From positions 88,737,620 to 88,801,619 of the forward strand of contig CM056583.1 of the NCBI GenBank assembly GCA_029721435.1: 64,000 bases of DNA. The letters are read 5' to 3'. The stretch is from Gymnothorax reevesii. Lineage: Eukaryota; Chordata; Actinopteri; Anguilliformes; Muraenidae. Position 1 is the first letter of the stretch, and every line of letters starts with the position of its first letter. Shown here piece after piece: positions 11,026-22,650 of this stretch. The notes under the pieces are model-generated. The model made no database searches, had not been told where the DNA came from, and was given only the letters and a program-made list of their open reading frames with translations. The position numbers and the translations under genes are program-made.

Positions 11026-11590
11026 TGGCTTTGGAGACTGTAATATCAACTGTCTGCTTAATCGTGCCTTTAGAGATTTGAACATTATACCATCTGCTTC
11101 ATCGAGGCCTTACAAACTGAAATACAATTGTGCTTAATTGTGGCTTTACAGATTTGGCATAACTTTTAGCTTAAATATGGCTTTACAGACTGATCATAAT
11201 TTGCTGCTACTTAATTATGGCTTTACAAACTGAAATATTGGTCTTCTGTTTATATATGGCTCTAAGACATAAATAGCATTCTGCCGCTTAATTTGGCTCA
11301 ACAGACTGAACATAATTAGCCGCTTCTTAATTATAACTTAACAAACTGAAATATTGGCCTTTTAAATATGGCTTTACAGACTGTGATAACATTCTGCTGA
11401 GTGTAGTTATGGCTTTACCGTCTGATCTGAATTAACTAATGCTTAATTGTGGCTTTACAGACTGAAATATCAAACTTTGGCTTAATTTTGTTTTTACACG
11501 CTGAAGTATCAACTCAGTGTTAAATTGTTGCTGTGCAGACATAAATATCAAGCTGCTTCTTAATTAAAGATTTATAGACTGCTTTCATCC
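11026..11590. repeat. Diverged minisatellite, ~39-bp unit, about 14 copies
   Basis: About 14 consecutive units follow the pattern TGGCTTTACAGACTGAAATA, then about 10 variable bases, then CTGCTTAATTA. Examples start near 11026, 11161, 11218 and 11340. Unit length stays between about 35 and 41 bp although the units are strongly diverged. One further unit may precede it at about 10987. Confidence 0.88.
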
Positions 11591-12950
11591 AAGCCATAAA
11601 CTACCAACTTTGAACTGGGCCAGCAAGCTTCACGGTTCGAGTTAATTTAATTTTGATTCAGTTAATTTGGATAATGCTGTAAAATTAAATTTGAGTTGTA
11701 TAATGCCTATAATCTTCTGTGAAGTCATGTCTGATACACAATATGAATTTTAATTATTATCTTGAACTGACTGAATAAAAACACATTTGCTTGCAAATAC
11801 TAGTTGCTTCAGGGAGTAATTAAGTTCGATGGATTTTGGATCTGTCTGGGATGGATCATATTGGAAGGATTGGTGGTCAATTCAGAATTTTAGAATTGAT
11901 TCTTGTACTATTCAACAACTGTAATCATTGCCCCCTATAAACAGCATTAGAGTTGCTTTTGAATTGGTATTTCCAGTTCAATTACACAGATGTTATGCTC
12001 TTAACACAGTGCAGATTTGGAGAAATTCATTATAACTGCATTTGCCACTGTAGTTTCTGAAGACATCAGCTGCATAGCAAATTCATGCCCTTTTTTTTTT
12101 GCCAAATATTCAACAAAATTGAAATGATGTATAATTTACAACCTGCAAATCAAGCCGAGTATCAGAAAAAGGCACTGATATCATATAATTTGATTGTGCT
12201 TCAGTCACGCGTGGAGACAGACCACTTACCAATGTCACTTCAATCAATAAGATGCTGTTAAAAATGATTAATAAATTAGGCTTCCTCTGAATGCCACTCA
12301 ATGTCCTTTTTTCTAATTCAATACCGAGCTTCCCTTGTTCAGTTCAAATTCAACAACTGAAGTGGAATTTATGCACAAATCTCAATTCTGTTCACCGTTC
12401 AGAACCTGACATGAGAAGGGCCTTGTGGGCAATGCAAGCGTACCGTCTGACGTCCCACTGTCACCGGCAGGAACAGATGGAGTTAATTAAAACAGCCCAT
12501 GACTCCTGCTGTAAATAATATCTGGGGCTAATTGTCCTGTTTTCAGGAAGTTCCCCAGACGTGCAGGGAGTGGGCGGAGCAACAGCGTCTCAGTGTTTGT
12601 CTCTCTTAAATTAGAGCCCCCCTGGATTCTGCTGAAGGCTCTTCGTAACAGCTTCTACGAGCCCCGCGCCACTGCCTGGGCCCCAGTGAATTTCATCTGC
12701 TGCTGGGAGGCTGAGCCGTAAATTAATATGAAAATTCAGTTTTAAATGGAGCACACGGGTCACTTTATAGCAGACTTTGCGGCTAGCCCTGGGGTGCGCT
12801 AATATAGCACTGAGCAGAGCAGCTAATTGTGCTGCGCTGTCGTAGCAGAGGAGGAATTTGTCGAAGTCCAATATAGGAAGAGCGGCACTGGGTTACGGAG
12901 GTGGGCATTCTCGTCCACAAACACTTGCCACGTGCCACAGTTGGATTTTA
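11591..12950. other. Non-repetitive DNA, includes possible conserved non-coding stretch
   Basis: No gene was recognised. The part at about 12370-12860 is less AT-rich and more complex than its surroundings. It carries TAATTA/CTAATTG homeodomain-type cores (GAGTTAATTAAAACAG, GGGGCTAATTGTCCTG, GCAGCTAATTGTGCTG). This resembles vertebrate conserved non-coding elements, but conservation cannot be tested here. Confidence 0.3.
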
Positions 12951-12954
12951 CCAT

Positions 12955-13074
12955 TGTGTGTGCGTGTGTGTGCGTGTGTGGTGTGTGTGTGTGCGGTGTG
13001 TGCGTGTGTGCGGTGTGTGTGTGTGCGCGTGTGTGTGCGCGTGTGTGTGTGCGGTGTGTGTGCGGTGTGTGTAG
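12955..13074. repeat. (TG)n microsatellite with CG interruptions
   Basis: About 120 bp of TGTGTGCG-type repeat. Several open frames across it encode only Cys-Val or Thr-His runs and are not genes. Confidence 0.95.
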
Positions 13075-14348
13075 CTTGTGTCCACGTATCACTGCCTATA
13101 TAGGCTGAATAGCAGACAGACTCCCCCCTGTCTATTTGCTGCTTCCAGAACACACCAGCTGTCGGGAGGCCTGGGGACTGGAACCACAATGGCCGCGAGA
13201 GAAACATCTGTTTGTTTGCATGACTGGGCAGCTATCGCTCCTCTGCACTGACTGAGTAGAGGAAATCCGTAGTTACGTCACCTGACTTTACTGGGCTCCG
13301 TCCTTTGCTGGTGCCGACCAATGATGTTTTGACGAAGCTGATGGTAAGAGCTTCCTCACGACGTCTCTCCTCGTTCTGCTGTACAGAGACGTGCGGAGCT
13401 GCTGTTAGTCACACATGAGCATTAACTGCGGGCTTGATCAGAATTCTTTAATGATTGCAATTGGAGCAGACGGCGTCTCTGTTAATCTGTGGTGGTTTGC
13501 TTGCAGACCGCAGACTCTACTGTTAAGGCCGCTAGTGCTCTGTGGCTGCGCTCCAGCGCAAGTCGGAGCGGGAGGGGGGGAGCGGGTGACGAGTGGGTGG
13601 AACGGATGATCTCTCGCCCTCCGAGGAGCTGTGTGGAAATATTCCTTATTGGCTGGAGCCTTTTATGCCTCTCCCATGCATAGTTTATGTGCAAATTTGT
13701 TTCACTCTTAAAGTGGAAACTTGCTGATTTTAAACTACTGGGACACAAGTTCCCTGAATGAAATTGAATTCCGCAAAGAAGACTTTTCTTTTATTGATTT
13801 TGAGTCTTGGCAGTTATTGTCTTGAGAAATCAGAGAACCTGCTATCTGTATTACAGCACCAGCAGAGCTCCCATTGTTTATTTTTTTCTTCTTATCCGGG
13901 TCTGCGGAGAAGCGCTATAACAGGACTGAGCAGTGGAGGCAGGTCGCAGTGTTCACACACGTTACCCTACACAGGGACAGCGGTCCGAGTAGGTCACTGA
14001 ACAGGCACCATTTCTCCCTGCCGTCACTCTAACTTCCCCGCATTTGCTCAATGGGCGATGCTTGTCTGTTTTGAAGCCCGGATGATAAACGGAATGGAGA
14101 GACGGAGTAATTCTCCTGCCCTCAGATGCTGCTGCCATCACCCAGCTAGCATGGAACATGCTAACAATGTTGCTAAAAGGCCGAGGGAATATTATAACAC
14201 CAACCAAAACGCACTGGCAACTGTATGAGAACATTTTGTGTTATCAGGGCATGGTCACGGTTCCGGTGAAGTGCTGTCCAGGCCACTGCTTTAGAGCTTT
14301 TACACACAATAATGGGGAAGGAATTTGGGACACAAACGCTCAAGGGGA
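13075..14348. other. No gene seen
   Basis: Moderately GC-rich unique sequence without recognisable coding motifs. Short frames exist on both strands, but none has domain signals or splice-supported structure. Confidence 0.35.
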
Positions 14349-14353
14349 GGTTG

Positions 14354-14906
14354 TGTTGAGGAACGGGTCAGGTGGACACCAGGTGCGGGATCAGGAGATT
14401 TAATAGAGAACCCAGATACGGAAAGCGTGGCGCACAGGCTGAAAGAAAACACCGTGCACACGCACTGTACTTGGAGAACTTAGGTACTCTGCCCAGGGCA
14501 GGGGAGAGCTGAGATACAGACTCAACGAGTGGGACGAAATAAAACAAGTTAATGAAAATGAGAGAGACAAGGAGAACTCGGAACTTGAAAACGGCTTGAG
14601 GTGCTCGGGAACGGAGGCTCTTAAAGTAGCTCAGGTTCAGGTGGCGTGTGCTGCACCTCAGAGTTCTGCGAGACCCCGAATTAAGCACAGGAGGAAGCAA
14701 TGAATGAAATGCCAAAGCCAAAACCGAAAGAGGAAACGTGATTGGACAACGAGACTCAGGCATGCAGGCTGTCACATGACATCGCAGGAGCCAGGCGAGG
14801 GGGAATAGGTGGTCAGGCCGCGGGAATGGAGCTGAAACACAAACCAATAGAGACACGGGGAAAAAACGCACGAGCATAAACAAGCACACAGGGCAGAACC
14901 ATCACA
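14354..14906 (-). mobile_element. Solo LTR with perfect 5-bp target duplication
   Basis: The 553-bp segment begins TGTTGAGG and ends CCATCACA, giving TG...CA termini. GGTTG flanks it on both sides (14349-14353 and 14907-14911). On the minus strand it reads like an LTR: it starts TGTGATGG, has a TATA-like CTACTTTAAGAG near 14625 and a polyA-like TATTAAATC near 14400, and ends CCTCAACA. No internal retroelement sequence is present, so it is the product of LTR-LTR recombination. Gypsy-type is likely but not proven. Confidence 0.85.
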
Positions 14907-14911
14907 GGTTG

Positions 14912-15349
14912 GGCTGCTCAACGGGAGGTGCCTCCGATAACATTTGTGTTCAGCAAAGGTCACTGTTTTATGTGCTTTCAACGTATGAAATAATTAAAAA
15001 TTATTGAAAATTTATCATGATATGGGCTCTTCTCATGAAATAATTAAAACCTGCAAAATTAAAAATAAACTAGTTCATGAAGTAAGACGTAGACTTAGTT
15101 CAGACACACAGTGAGTTATGCAGTGGCGTTTAAAAGGATTTTCCTCATCCCAATTTCAACTATTTTAACATATTTGTTTCACTTTACCTTTTCAGATCTT
15201 CAAACAAAATTTCTCTGAAGAAAATGACAACCTAAGACAAGTGAACACAAAATGCAGTTTTCCCCCCAAATTCACTGAAATGGATAATTAAATAATTCTA
15301 ATTTCACACAGGTTGGATAATTGCTGGCCCTGTTGAATCTCAACAGCAA
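14912..15349. other. No gene seen
   Basis: AT-rich spacer between the solo LTR and the TTAA-flanked element. Confidence 0.4.
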
Positions 15350-15353
15350 TTAA

Positions 15354-16345
15354 AGGAGCTGTGTCATGATTACTGCACATGCTCAGAACTTTGAAAACTT
15401 GACGCTCATAGCCGACGGACGCTTATGGGCATTTTCACGCAAAAATGACTGGCAGGTCTACCAAACAGGAAGCATGCAGTTTATGTGGTGAATGATTTGG
15501 AAGCCGCGACCAAGTATTAAGTTAAAGTAGCAGACAAATGAATTACTCCACAAAAACCATTATGTCACACACAAATGTTGTTAGCTAAGTAGCTAGCAAC
15601 TTAACTTGGTTCATTTTAATAGTATCGTCTGACAATCAGCCGAATTACTCGCTAAAGTTTCCTACGTGGTTACTGTGGCCATGCTACAAAGCTAGCTACA
15701 CAGATTTCCACAAAAACTTTTATTTCACATGCAACTTAGTCAGCAAAGTTAGCTAGCCATCTAGATAAATGTAATCTGAATTCATTTAAAGAAAATCATC
15801 AGACAACTAGCCGAATAGCTAGCTAACATTAGTTATGCCGCTACACCACATTACGTACACTACATGGCTACACTACATTGCTAGCTACACAGATATCTAC
15901 AATAACTTTTTATTTCACAGGCAAATTTGTTGGTTAAATATGTCCTTAGCTAACTAATTCATTTAAAACGTAATCAGACGACTAGCCAAATTGATAAGGT
16001 TAGCTATGTTGCTATTGTAGCTATGGTATGGAGCAAGCAATTCAGATATCCGTGAAGAAGAGATATTTTTCTTATTCGATAATGTTTATTGAAGGATGCA
16101 AACAAGCTTATATTTTTCACATCCTCGGCCATGGCACAAAAAAAAACTTTGAATCCTTGAATTTCCATATACTGTAAAACTCCTTAATATAAAAAGCATA
16201 ATGCCTTCATAACTAAAATAAATAAATCTAATGGAAAACTATGGCAGATTGACAGGATGGGTTCAGACTATGATTTGCAGTCAAGCAGATTCACTTTCTT
16301 TGGATGTTAATTCTGAGCTTGCGCAGTAATCGTGACACAGCTCCC
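15354..16345. mobile_element. piggyBac-type non-autonomous element flanked by TTAA
   Basis: Left end AGGAGCTGTGTCATGATTAC at 15354; the right end read in reverse is GGGAGCTGTGTCACGATTAC from 16345. The inverted repeat extends through GCACATGCTCAGAA. TTAA stands immediately outside both ends (15350-15353, 16346-16349), the signature target of piggyBac-superfamily transposases. The 992-bp body contains three tandem units rich in GCTAGCTA and no intact transposase. The right-end sequence recurs at 57568-57840, so this is a dispersed family. Confidence 0.85.
15548..16060. repeat. Three tandem units of ~160-190 bp within the TTAA element
   Basis: Units start near 15548, 15708 and 15897 with C(C/T)ACAA(A/T)AAC, TTATTTCACA and GCAAAT/GCAACT. 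Each then carries TTAGCTA, TTCATTTAAA, (C/T)CAGACGACTAGCC, TGCTA and CTAGCTACACAGAT. They are diverged and unequal in length. Confidence 0.75.
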
Positions 16346-16349
16346 TTAA

Positions 16350-19300
16350 ATATAATCTGTAAAGCAGAAGGGTGTAAAAGGATTGCACCCAGCTTTAGTT
16401 TATAAATTGCATAAGAATCTAGGAAATTACAATGGATGCAAACATGTTTTCACTGTGCTTTACATGACCAGCTGAAGATTTTTGAAGCTGATCCAATTTC
16501 TCACCTTTTTCAGTGCTCGTGCACTCATGTACGCACATCATAAAACCATGGACAGAGCCTGACTGAGAGATTACTCCTCTGGTGCAATGGCGGAGGTAAG
16601 ATAGGGTTGACATAAGAGCTTTTAATGCATGGTTTTTCTTGACCTGTCCCCATCCACTTGATGAGCAATTAAATAATTGATTTGGTCAATGACTTGGACA
16701 GGATGAATGGGTGGCCAATTCATGCTTTTAAGAATTACTGATGATTGCGTCAGAGCTGAGAAACGTCTGCGTGACATTAAATGAAAAATGTTTACTGAAC
16801 TTTAAATGCTCATGAAACCACACAGATTTATACACATTCATTGGTGAGTCTTTTTGACATATTGCTCTAATGTAGAACATACCTTTAGTTGCATTCAATG
16901 CTGGTTTATTTAACGTCGAAAGATTATTTCCACTTGGAAGGTGTGCTTCTTAATGCTTAAAATTGAACCAAGAGCCATCCTAAAATGAGAGGAAAAATTT
17001 TAAATAATCTTTCATAATCTCTGATTACTGATAAACTGAAACAGTATATTTGTTTCTGATAATTATTCAATCAAAATCAAATCCTAATAATAGAATATTT
17101 AAAAGGCAAGACCCTGGTTGGTCCACAAATTCATATTTTTAGAGTTTCACATTTAAATGTTTGTACAGTCTTCACACACTGTGCATGAATTGCTTCTTTC
17201 ATAAATTCCTTTTCTTTTCAAATGTAATTTAACAAGAACATGTCCTTGGTACTGTAACTGTAGTCAGTTATTGGTTTGAGGTGCTGTTCCCTTATTTCAC
17301 TCCAAACACACGGGCGATCATGTGACTGTAGTTTTTGGCCGCAAGTGTGTAACTATGTAAGAATGTTGGCGTTTAGTTATGCATAATTATGATAATTGAC
17401 AGTCAGATTAAGTGCATTATATTCCCACTGAGTTTGTTATATATGGGCCAGAACACTTAATGTCCTTGGAGCCTCATAATGCGAGAGAGAAAAGGCTGGA
17501 ACTTTTTCTGTGTTTGTTTTTTTTTTTACATTGAGAGGACGGATTGAAGCCCAGCTCTGTCTCATGAGTTGACCTTGCAGGAATTGTAATTCCCTGAGTT
17601 TCTGTCAAGAAATGGGCGTTGGATGGATAACTGCGCAGAGAAAACCCCAGACCACCTATTTTCACCTCAGTCTATGTTTCAGATTTTTTATTTTTTATTT
17701 TTTTGAAGAGTCCCAAGTTTCATACAGTGTTATTATCCAGCTGACTACACAGACCTAAGGTCTCTCCATCGAAATGTCTGTTGTTTAGACTGCACAAATG
17801 TAGCTAGCGCAGCAGGGGTAATTCAGACAGGACACCCAGTCAACTGCGCCAAGATGCTGACCACCAGCCAACCGTATCGCACAATACTCAGATGACTGCT
17901 CAGCTGACTATGCCAGCTAAAATCTAGACTGCCGGTTTGCTCATTACTCATTCGCTAATTAAGATCCAAACGCCTCCTAACACTACTCTGATTCAGCACT
18001 TTTATAAAAATCCCACGGCCACAGCTGCCACACCTTCTGTTTTTTTTTTTCCAGTGTTTCCGTGGGATAGTCAAAACCACTTGTTTTTACTCTGTTACTG
18101 AGTGTTAAAACTAGTTGCCTTGTCTTAATGTGCTAAAGTAATGTCATAAGGTCAGTGTCATTGTTGCACAGCTCTGTTCTTTTCGGCCTGGGGGATTTGT
18201 GCAGAGCTCCCTGCATTCGTCTGCAAGCGCGCGAACGTGCGGGGACCTCCAGAACAGAGACATGCCACCCATCATTTAAGCCCTGCCCTTTCATACATTT
18301 TTTTCAATGATCTTCATGGCTTCTTGTGTTTTCAATGTGATGAAAGTGATCCCGGTTGAACTGAAGTACACTTTCAGTTAACTGTATCAGGACTCTATTT
18401 CCTCCCACTGATCTGGGAACATTCAGTTTGAGAATCCTAAAGTCAAAAACACCCTTTCGGTGCCGGAATCTTCTCAAGATGCTCGTTTCTCCGTGTCCCT
18501 TGGCTCAGCGCAGCTCCGTGACGTGGTCTTATTGTGAAAACGCAGCTTCTCACTCTCTCTCTTCACAAACATGACTGTGCATCAGAAAAAAAAGGTTCCT
18601 CCTGCTCACTGGAGGTAACGGTGTGCTCTGATTAACTTTTTTAAGCCGCCGGCGGGAAACAGCGGGGATCATTCCAAGCATGAGGAAACATCAAAGCTGT
18701 CAGCAGGACGTCTCAAAGCCTTCACCCTCATACATGAATAACGACTGCGAATAAATCACCACCCTGAGGCTCATCTCCTTCGCCATCCATTGCTCTCCCT
18801 CCTTCCCTCTTTTTCTGTCTGTTATCCTAACAGTCCCTCCCTCACTCTCCCCTCCGTCTCCCTCCTTCTTCTCTCGATCTATCCTGTGCCTGGGTCTATG
18901 CGCTCTGTCTCTCTTTAGCGCTCTGTGACTGCGCAGAATTGCTGCAACAGCTTAGAGTATTTTTGTGTCCATATTGGTACATAATGCGCACACGCTGAGA
19001 AATAATTTAATTTCTTGGCTGTCTGCAATGAGTAATATTTTTTGGCTCGTATGCATTGGGCCTACAATGTGCTCATCTCGTAATGCCTTCAGAATAAATT
19101 TGTAGCAACATTTAGAAGATGAGTTTTCGAGCTGGCTTCTTACACCATTACGGAGATGTGGATGATTTGAGGGGGTGGGAGGTATTATGGGCTGTGAATA
19201 TAAATGCGAGCCCCAATGGACCCCATCCTGGCTAATGAGGTGAATACCTGCCCTGCAGACTCAAAACTGCTCCGATCATCAGGGGAGACGGACGGCGAGG

Positions 19301-19399
19301 AAGCTCAAGTGAGCCCCAGGCTCATCCGGCCTAACTAGGAGCCACTTCACAAACCAAAACGCCCCCCCGACTCCCTGATGAGTGTGAACTCCAAACAGT
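16350..19399. other. No gene or clear repeat seen
   Basis: About 3 kb of unique-looking DNA with no recognised element. It has a C/T-rich stretch at 18780-18880 and short poly-A/T runs. No coding exon could be supported. Confidence 0.35.
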
Positions 19400-19800
19400 C
19401 TGTCTTGCCCGAACAATATGTCTTCGTAATGTCCCATAATCTCAGAATACCATTATGGTGGTGCAGAAATCTCTGAGTACCATGACTGCTGAGCCCTACA
19501 GGCCCCCGCCGGGGTGCACAGCGGTGATGAATTCCGATCATCGCCGCCAGAAAGACAGGAAGCTGACAGAGCCGTGCAAATCCGCCAGGTTTCTTCTCCT
19601 GATAATTAAACAAAGGAGACAGCAAAACAAAATGCCTCTTGTGGACTGAATTTCCCCGCATGAAAATGAATGTGTTTGTCATGGGCCATAACGCGTTTCC
19701 TAATGACGAATCTCGGAGCGGCCCGCTCTCACTGTCTGTGGCCAAAGTGAAGAGGACATTCAATGGCTCTTATTAACATAAAAAGATCATTTTCGCGGCT
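19400..19800. other. Candidate conserved non-coding element
   Basis: Complex, non-repetitive 400 bp between AT-rich stretches. It contains developmental-enhancer-like cores such as CTGATAATTAAAC and ATGGCTCTTATTAACAT and the short imperfect repeat AGAATACCATTATGG / GAGTACCATGACTG. Frames on both strands (138 and 64 codons) lack any domain I recognise. The CNE reading is inference from texture only. Confidence 0.25.
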
Positions 19801-20233
19801 GAGAGGAACGGATTGGTATCACTGCGGTGAGACTCGTCTGATGGTGTTTACACTTCAAAGAAACCTAATCAGACGCATTGTGTTACATGTTTTTTGAAGA
19901 GTTTTTTCAATGCTTGCTTTTATACCGCCTTTCATTCAACGATAAAAATGAAAGCATCTACAAAGTCCTTGTCTCATCTGATGCAAGAGCCCACTCTCTC
20001 ACCCAAGATGTCATATATATCACTGTTTGGGCAGATGCCCTGGGTGTCTCTCTGCGATGAAAAAGGAGCCATTTTGTGCCACCTTTTGATGCTGTGGGCA
20101 TCTCCATAGACTTCAATGCACAGCTGTTGGGCCTCACTATGCACTAAAAAAAATACCGAGTCCCCATCTCAGACCAGCGCAAAACACAGCGATTCCCTTT
20201 CCCCTGTCCCGTTTTTTAATACCCTGCACAAAC

Positions 20234-20264
20234 TGGCCATGTCATTGGCCCCTGCATGTGCTAA
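20234..20264. repeat. Distant third arm of foldback repeat
   Basis: TGGCCATGTCATTGG and TGCATGTGCTAAA are the inverted partner of the arm at 20751-20785 and are parallel to the arm at 20815-20848. The arm lies about 500 bp from the hairpin, with a MITE between them. Confidence 0.75.
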
Positions 20265-20322
20265 AAGGTCTGCTGGGGCTCAGGCTGGTGCCTTTTCATT
20301 GCAGGCCTGCCTCACTAACCAG

Positions 20323-20441
20323 AGGTGCGTTTCCCAACAGTGTAGTTGCTAACTAAGTTAGCAACTTACATAGTTCATCCATTCACTGTCAATGGGTCCA
20401 ACTACGTAAGTCAGCATCTGTGATTTTAGGAAATGCACCCC
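20323..20441. mobile_element. Short palindromic MITE, GGTGCGTTTCCC family, copy 1
   Basis: The ends GGTGCGTTTCCCAACAG and (reverse) GGGTGCATTTCCTAAAATC form imperfect inverted repeats. Inside are GTTGCTAACTAAGTTAGCAA and the central CATTCACTGTCAATGG. It is 119 bp with no coding capacity. Related copies lie at 27234-27340 and 56024-56098. A Harbinger-type origin is possible but unproven. Confidence 0.8.
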
Positions 20442-20750
20442 AGGGCGCAACTGACCTGCCCGGATGCAGTGACAAAAAATAACGCGCCTGCATCCCAATC
20501 TTGGATCAATGTCATACATTAGCGAGATTACAATTCCCTGTCCCTTGTCCCATTTGGCCATGGCGTCAAATAACAACAACAGAGGACTCCTCTGAATCAA
20601 ATATCGACTTCTGGGCAGAGCGTTGCCAGAGTGCCACTGTGTGACGAGTTGGGATAAGAACTTGTTGGATATAGTTATTCTCACACTCTTTGCATTTTCT
20701 TTGCCGCTCTCACAGGCTGACGGGGCTTATGGTCAGGTTTACTAAACCCT

Positions 20751-20848
20751 TTTAGCACATGCAGAAACCAATGACATGGCCAATGCTTGGCCGAGATTTT
20801 TGCCTACCACCAGTCATTGGCCATGTTATTGATTTTGCATGTGCTAAA
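20751..20848. repeat. Foldback hairpin, arms ~35 bp
   Basis: The left arm TTTAGCACATGCAGAAACCA... (20751-20785) pairs with the right arm ending TTGCATGTGCTAAA (20815-20848), separated by a 29-bp loop. Only a few mismatches occur over the stem. It probably derives from a palindromic MITE. Confidence 0.85.
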
Positions 20849-20913
20849 CATGCAAATGCTTGTAAATTTCGCCCTTGATCTAACTCCTAATTGCTTCAGA
20901 TTTTTGTTTTTTT

Positions 20914-20929
20914 GGGGGGGGGGGGGGGG
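20914..20929. repeat. Poly-G run, 16 bases
   Basis: Sixteen consecutive G residues after a T-rich stretch. Confidence 0.95.
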
Positions 20930-21029
20930 TATGATTTGTATTTTAACTGTTGGGAGATGACAGAGCCCAGATTCAGCTACTGTGCAGGGAACTAGTATGT
21001 TGCCTCCCAGCCATTATTACTGTCAGCCC

Positions 21030-22250
21030 AGTTGAATCGAAATATAATTTAAATAGAACCTATCTGGCAATGTAAAGTGGAGAAAAAGCAGCATTTGATG
21101 CCGCGATCCAAAGAAATTCAACAACAGATGAGAAACAAGATTTATGACATCTGTCAGTCTGGAAGGGGTTACAAAGCCATTTCTATGGTTCTGGAACTCC
21201 AGAAAATCACAGTGAGAGCCATTATCTGCAAATGCAGAACAGCTATGAACCTTCCGAAGACTGCCCATCCTTCCAAAATTCCTCTAAGACCACGGCAATG
21301 ACTTACCCATACTAACATCTCAAGATCTGCGGGCCTCACTTGCTACAAGTGAGTATTCACAATTCTACAATAAGAAAGAGAATAGGCAGATATGAAAAGC
21401 CAGACGAATACCACAGCTGACCAAAAAGAAAACAAAAATTTGTCTCAAATTTTCCATGAAACACCTAGATGACCCGAAAGTCTTTTGGCATAAAATTCTG
21501 TGGAGTGATGAGTCAAAAGTGAAACTTTTTGGAAGACAAAGGTCCTCTTACATTCCGCATTGAGCGAACACAGCATTCTATGAAAAGAACAAACTTGCAT
21601 TCAAACACGGTGGTGGTAGTGTGACGTTCCGGGGCTGCTTTGCTGCTGCAGGACCCAGGTGACTTGCCATAATTGATAGAATTATGAATTCTGCTGTCCA
21701 CCTGAAAATCCTGAGGTAGAGCGTCTGGCCATCAGTTTGTGACCTAAAGCTCAAACAGTCGGGTTGTGCAGCAGGACAATGATCTGAAACACAGAGGCAC
21801 GACCTCAGAATGCTCAAAAGAAATAAAACAAAGGTTTTAAACCAGCCTAGTCACAGTCCTGACTCCTTGAATCCCAATGAGATGCTGTGAGATCACTGTA
21901 AACAGGCAGTTCAAGCTCAAAAACTGAATTGGGAAAATTCTGCAAAAAGGTGAGCCAAGGTCTTGCATACGTTGTTAAAAACGCTTTTCCAGTCATAACA
22001 AACATTGGTGTTGTGCTGTTACAGTTATTTCCTTTAGGTGATCATTTTTTCAAAAGGTTCATCTAGGTTTTGAATTATCTTCATTGGATTAAATGATTAA
22101 TCGAACTGTCCTCAGTGAATGCATTTTGCATTATGTCACATTGTCTTTGTCTTATATTAAAATTTGTTGGATGACCAGAATATGAATATTTAAAATTAAA
22201 TATTTAAAAATGACAAATGAGCAAAAATAGAAGAAATTAGAAGAAAAAGA
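21030..22250 (+). mobile_element. Tc1-like transposon relic
   Basis: Degenerate plus-strand Tc1 element of the same subfamily as the one at 61079-62872: the open frame begins alike (AAAAAGCAGCA), and both end with a GACAAATGAGCAAA/GACAAATAAGCAAA tail. Both outer ends appear eroded or missing, so the limits are approximate. Confidence 0.8.
21077..21960 (+). pseudogene. Tc1-like transposase relic
   Basis: The N-terminal helix-turn-helix domain is readable at 21077-21301 (IRNKI-like MRNKIYDICQ, SGRGYKAIS, LQKITVRAII, NLPKTAHPSKI). Downstream, in shifted frames, are WSDESKVKLFG near 21505, KHGGGSVTF near 21605, QQDNDLKH near 21772 and a damaged SPDSLNPNEML near 21860. The acidic triad can be traced, but several stops and frameshifts destroy the gene. 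Confidence 0.82.
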
Positions 22251-22439
22251 AACAGTTAAAACGAACTGGGCCTGGTCTGGTTTAAAAATTAAAATAAGCC
22301 TGAATTTGCAAAAATATTTTTTCTTTTTGTACACAGATTTCTTGGCGTTGCATGCATGGCCAACATGATCACCAGGTGGTTCTTTCACATTTTCAACATT
22401 TGGGTATCCCAGTTCCAAAAACAGTCATAACTTCTTTGG

Positions 22440-22650
22440 CACATTGAAGCAGTTATCCACAATATTCCTTCAAAAAAGGTTTATTTTTCCTCAAAAAGGC
22501 TCAATTTGGAACCAGACTTGTCTACCTTTAGGTGGCGCTATAGCCATATTGATAAAAATTGTGAGCTCAAACTCTGGATTTTTTGTTACACATATATGGG
22601 CACCATTCTGCCAAATTTCGTGCAATTCTGAGATGTCAGCTCCACCAAGA
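22440..22650. repeat. Fragment resembling a dispersed fish repeat
   Basis: Contains AGGTGGCGCTATAGCCATAT, followed by GGGCACCATTCTGCCAAATT, wording I associate with a common non-autonomous repeat of fish genomes. No ends were found. Confidence 0.3.

Noticed and set aside
12823..13207. Several overlapping ORFs rich in Cys/Val or Thr/His
   Set aside because: They are translations of the TG microsatellite; open frames there follow from the dinucleotide repeat.
19347..19763. 138-codon minus-strand ORF
   Set aside because: No domain, and opposite-strand frames are equally open; the region is better described as a possible conserved non-coding stretch.
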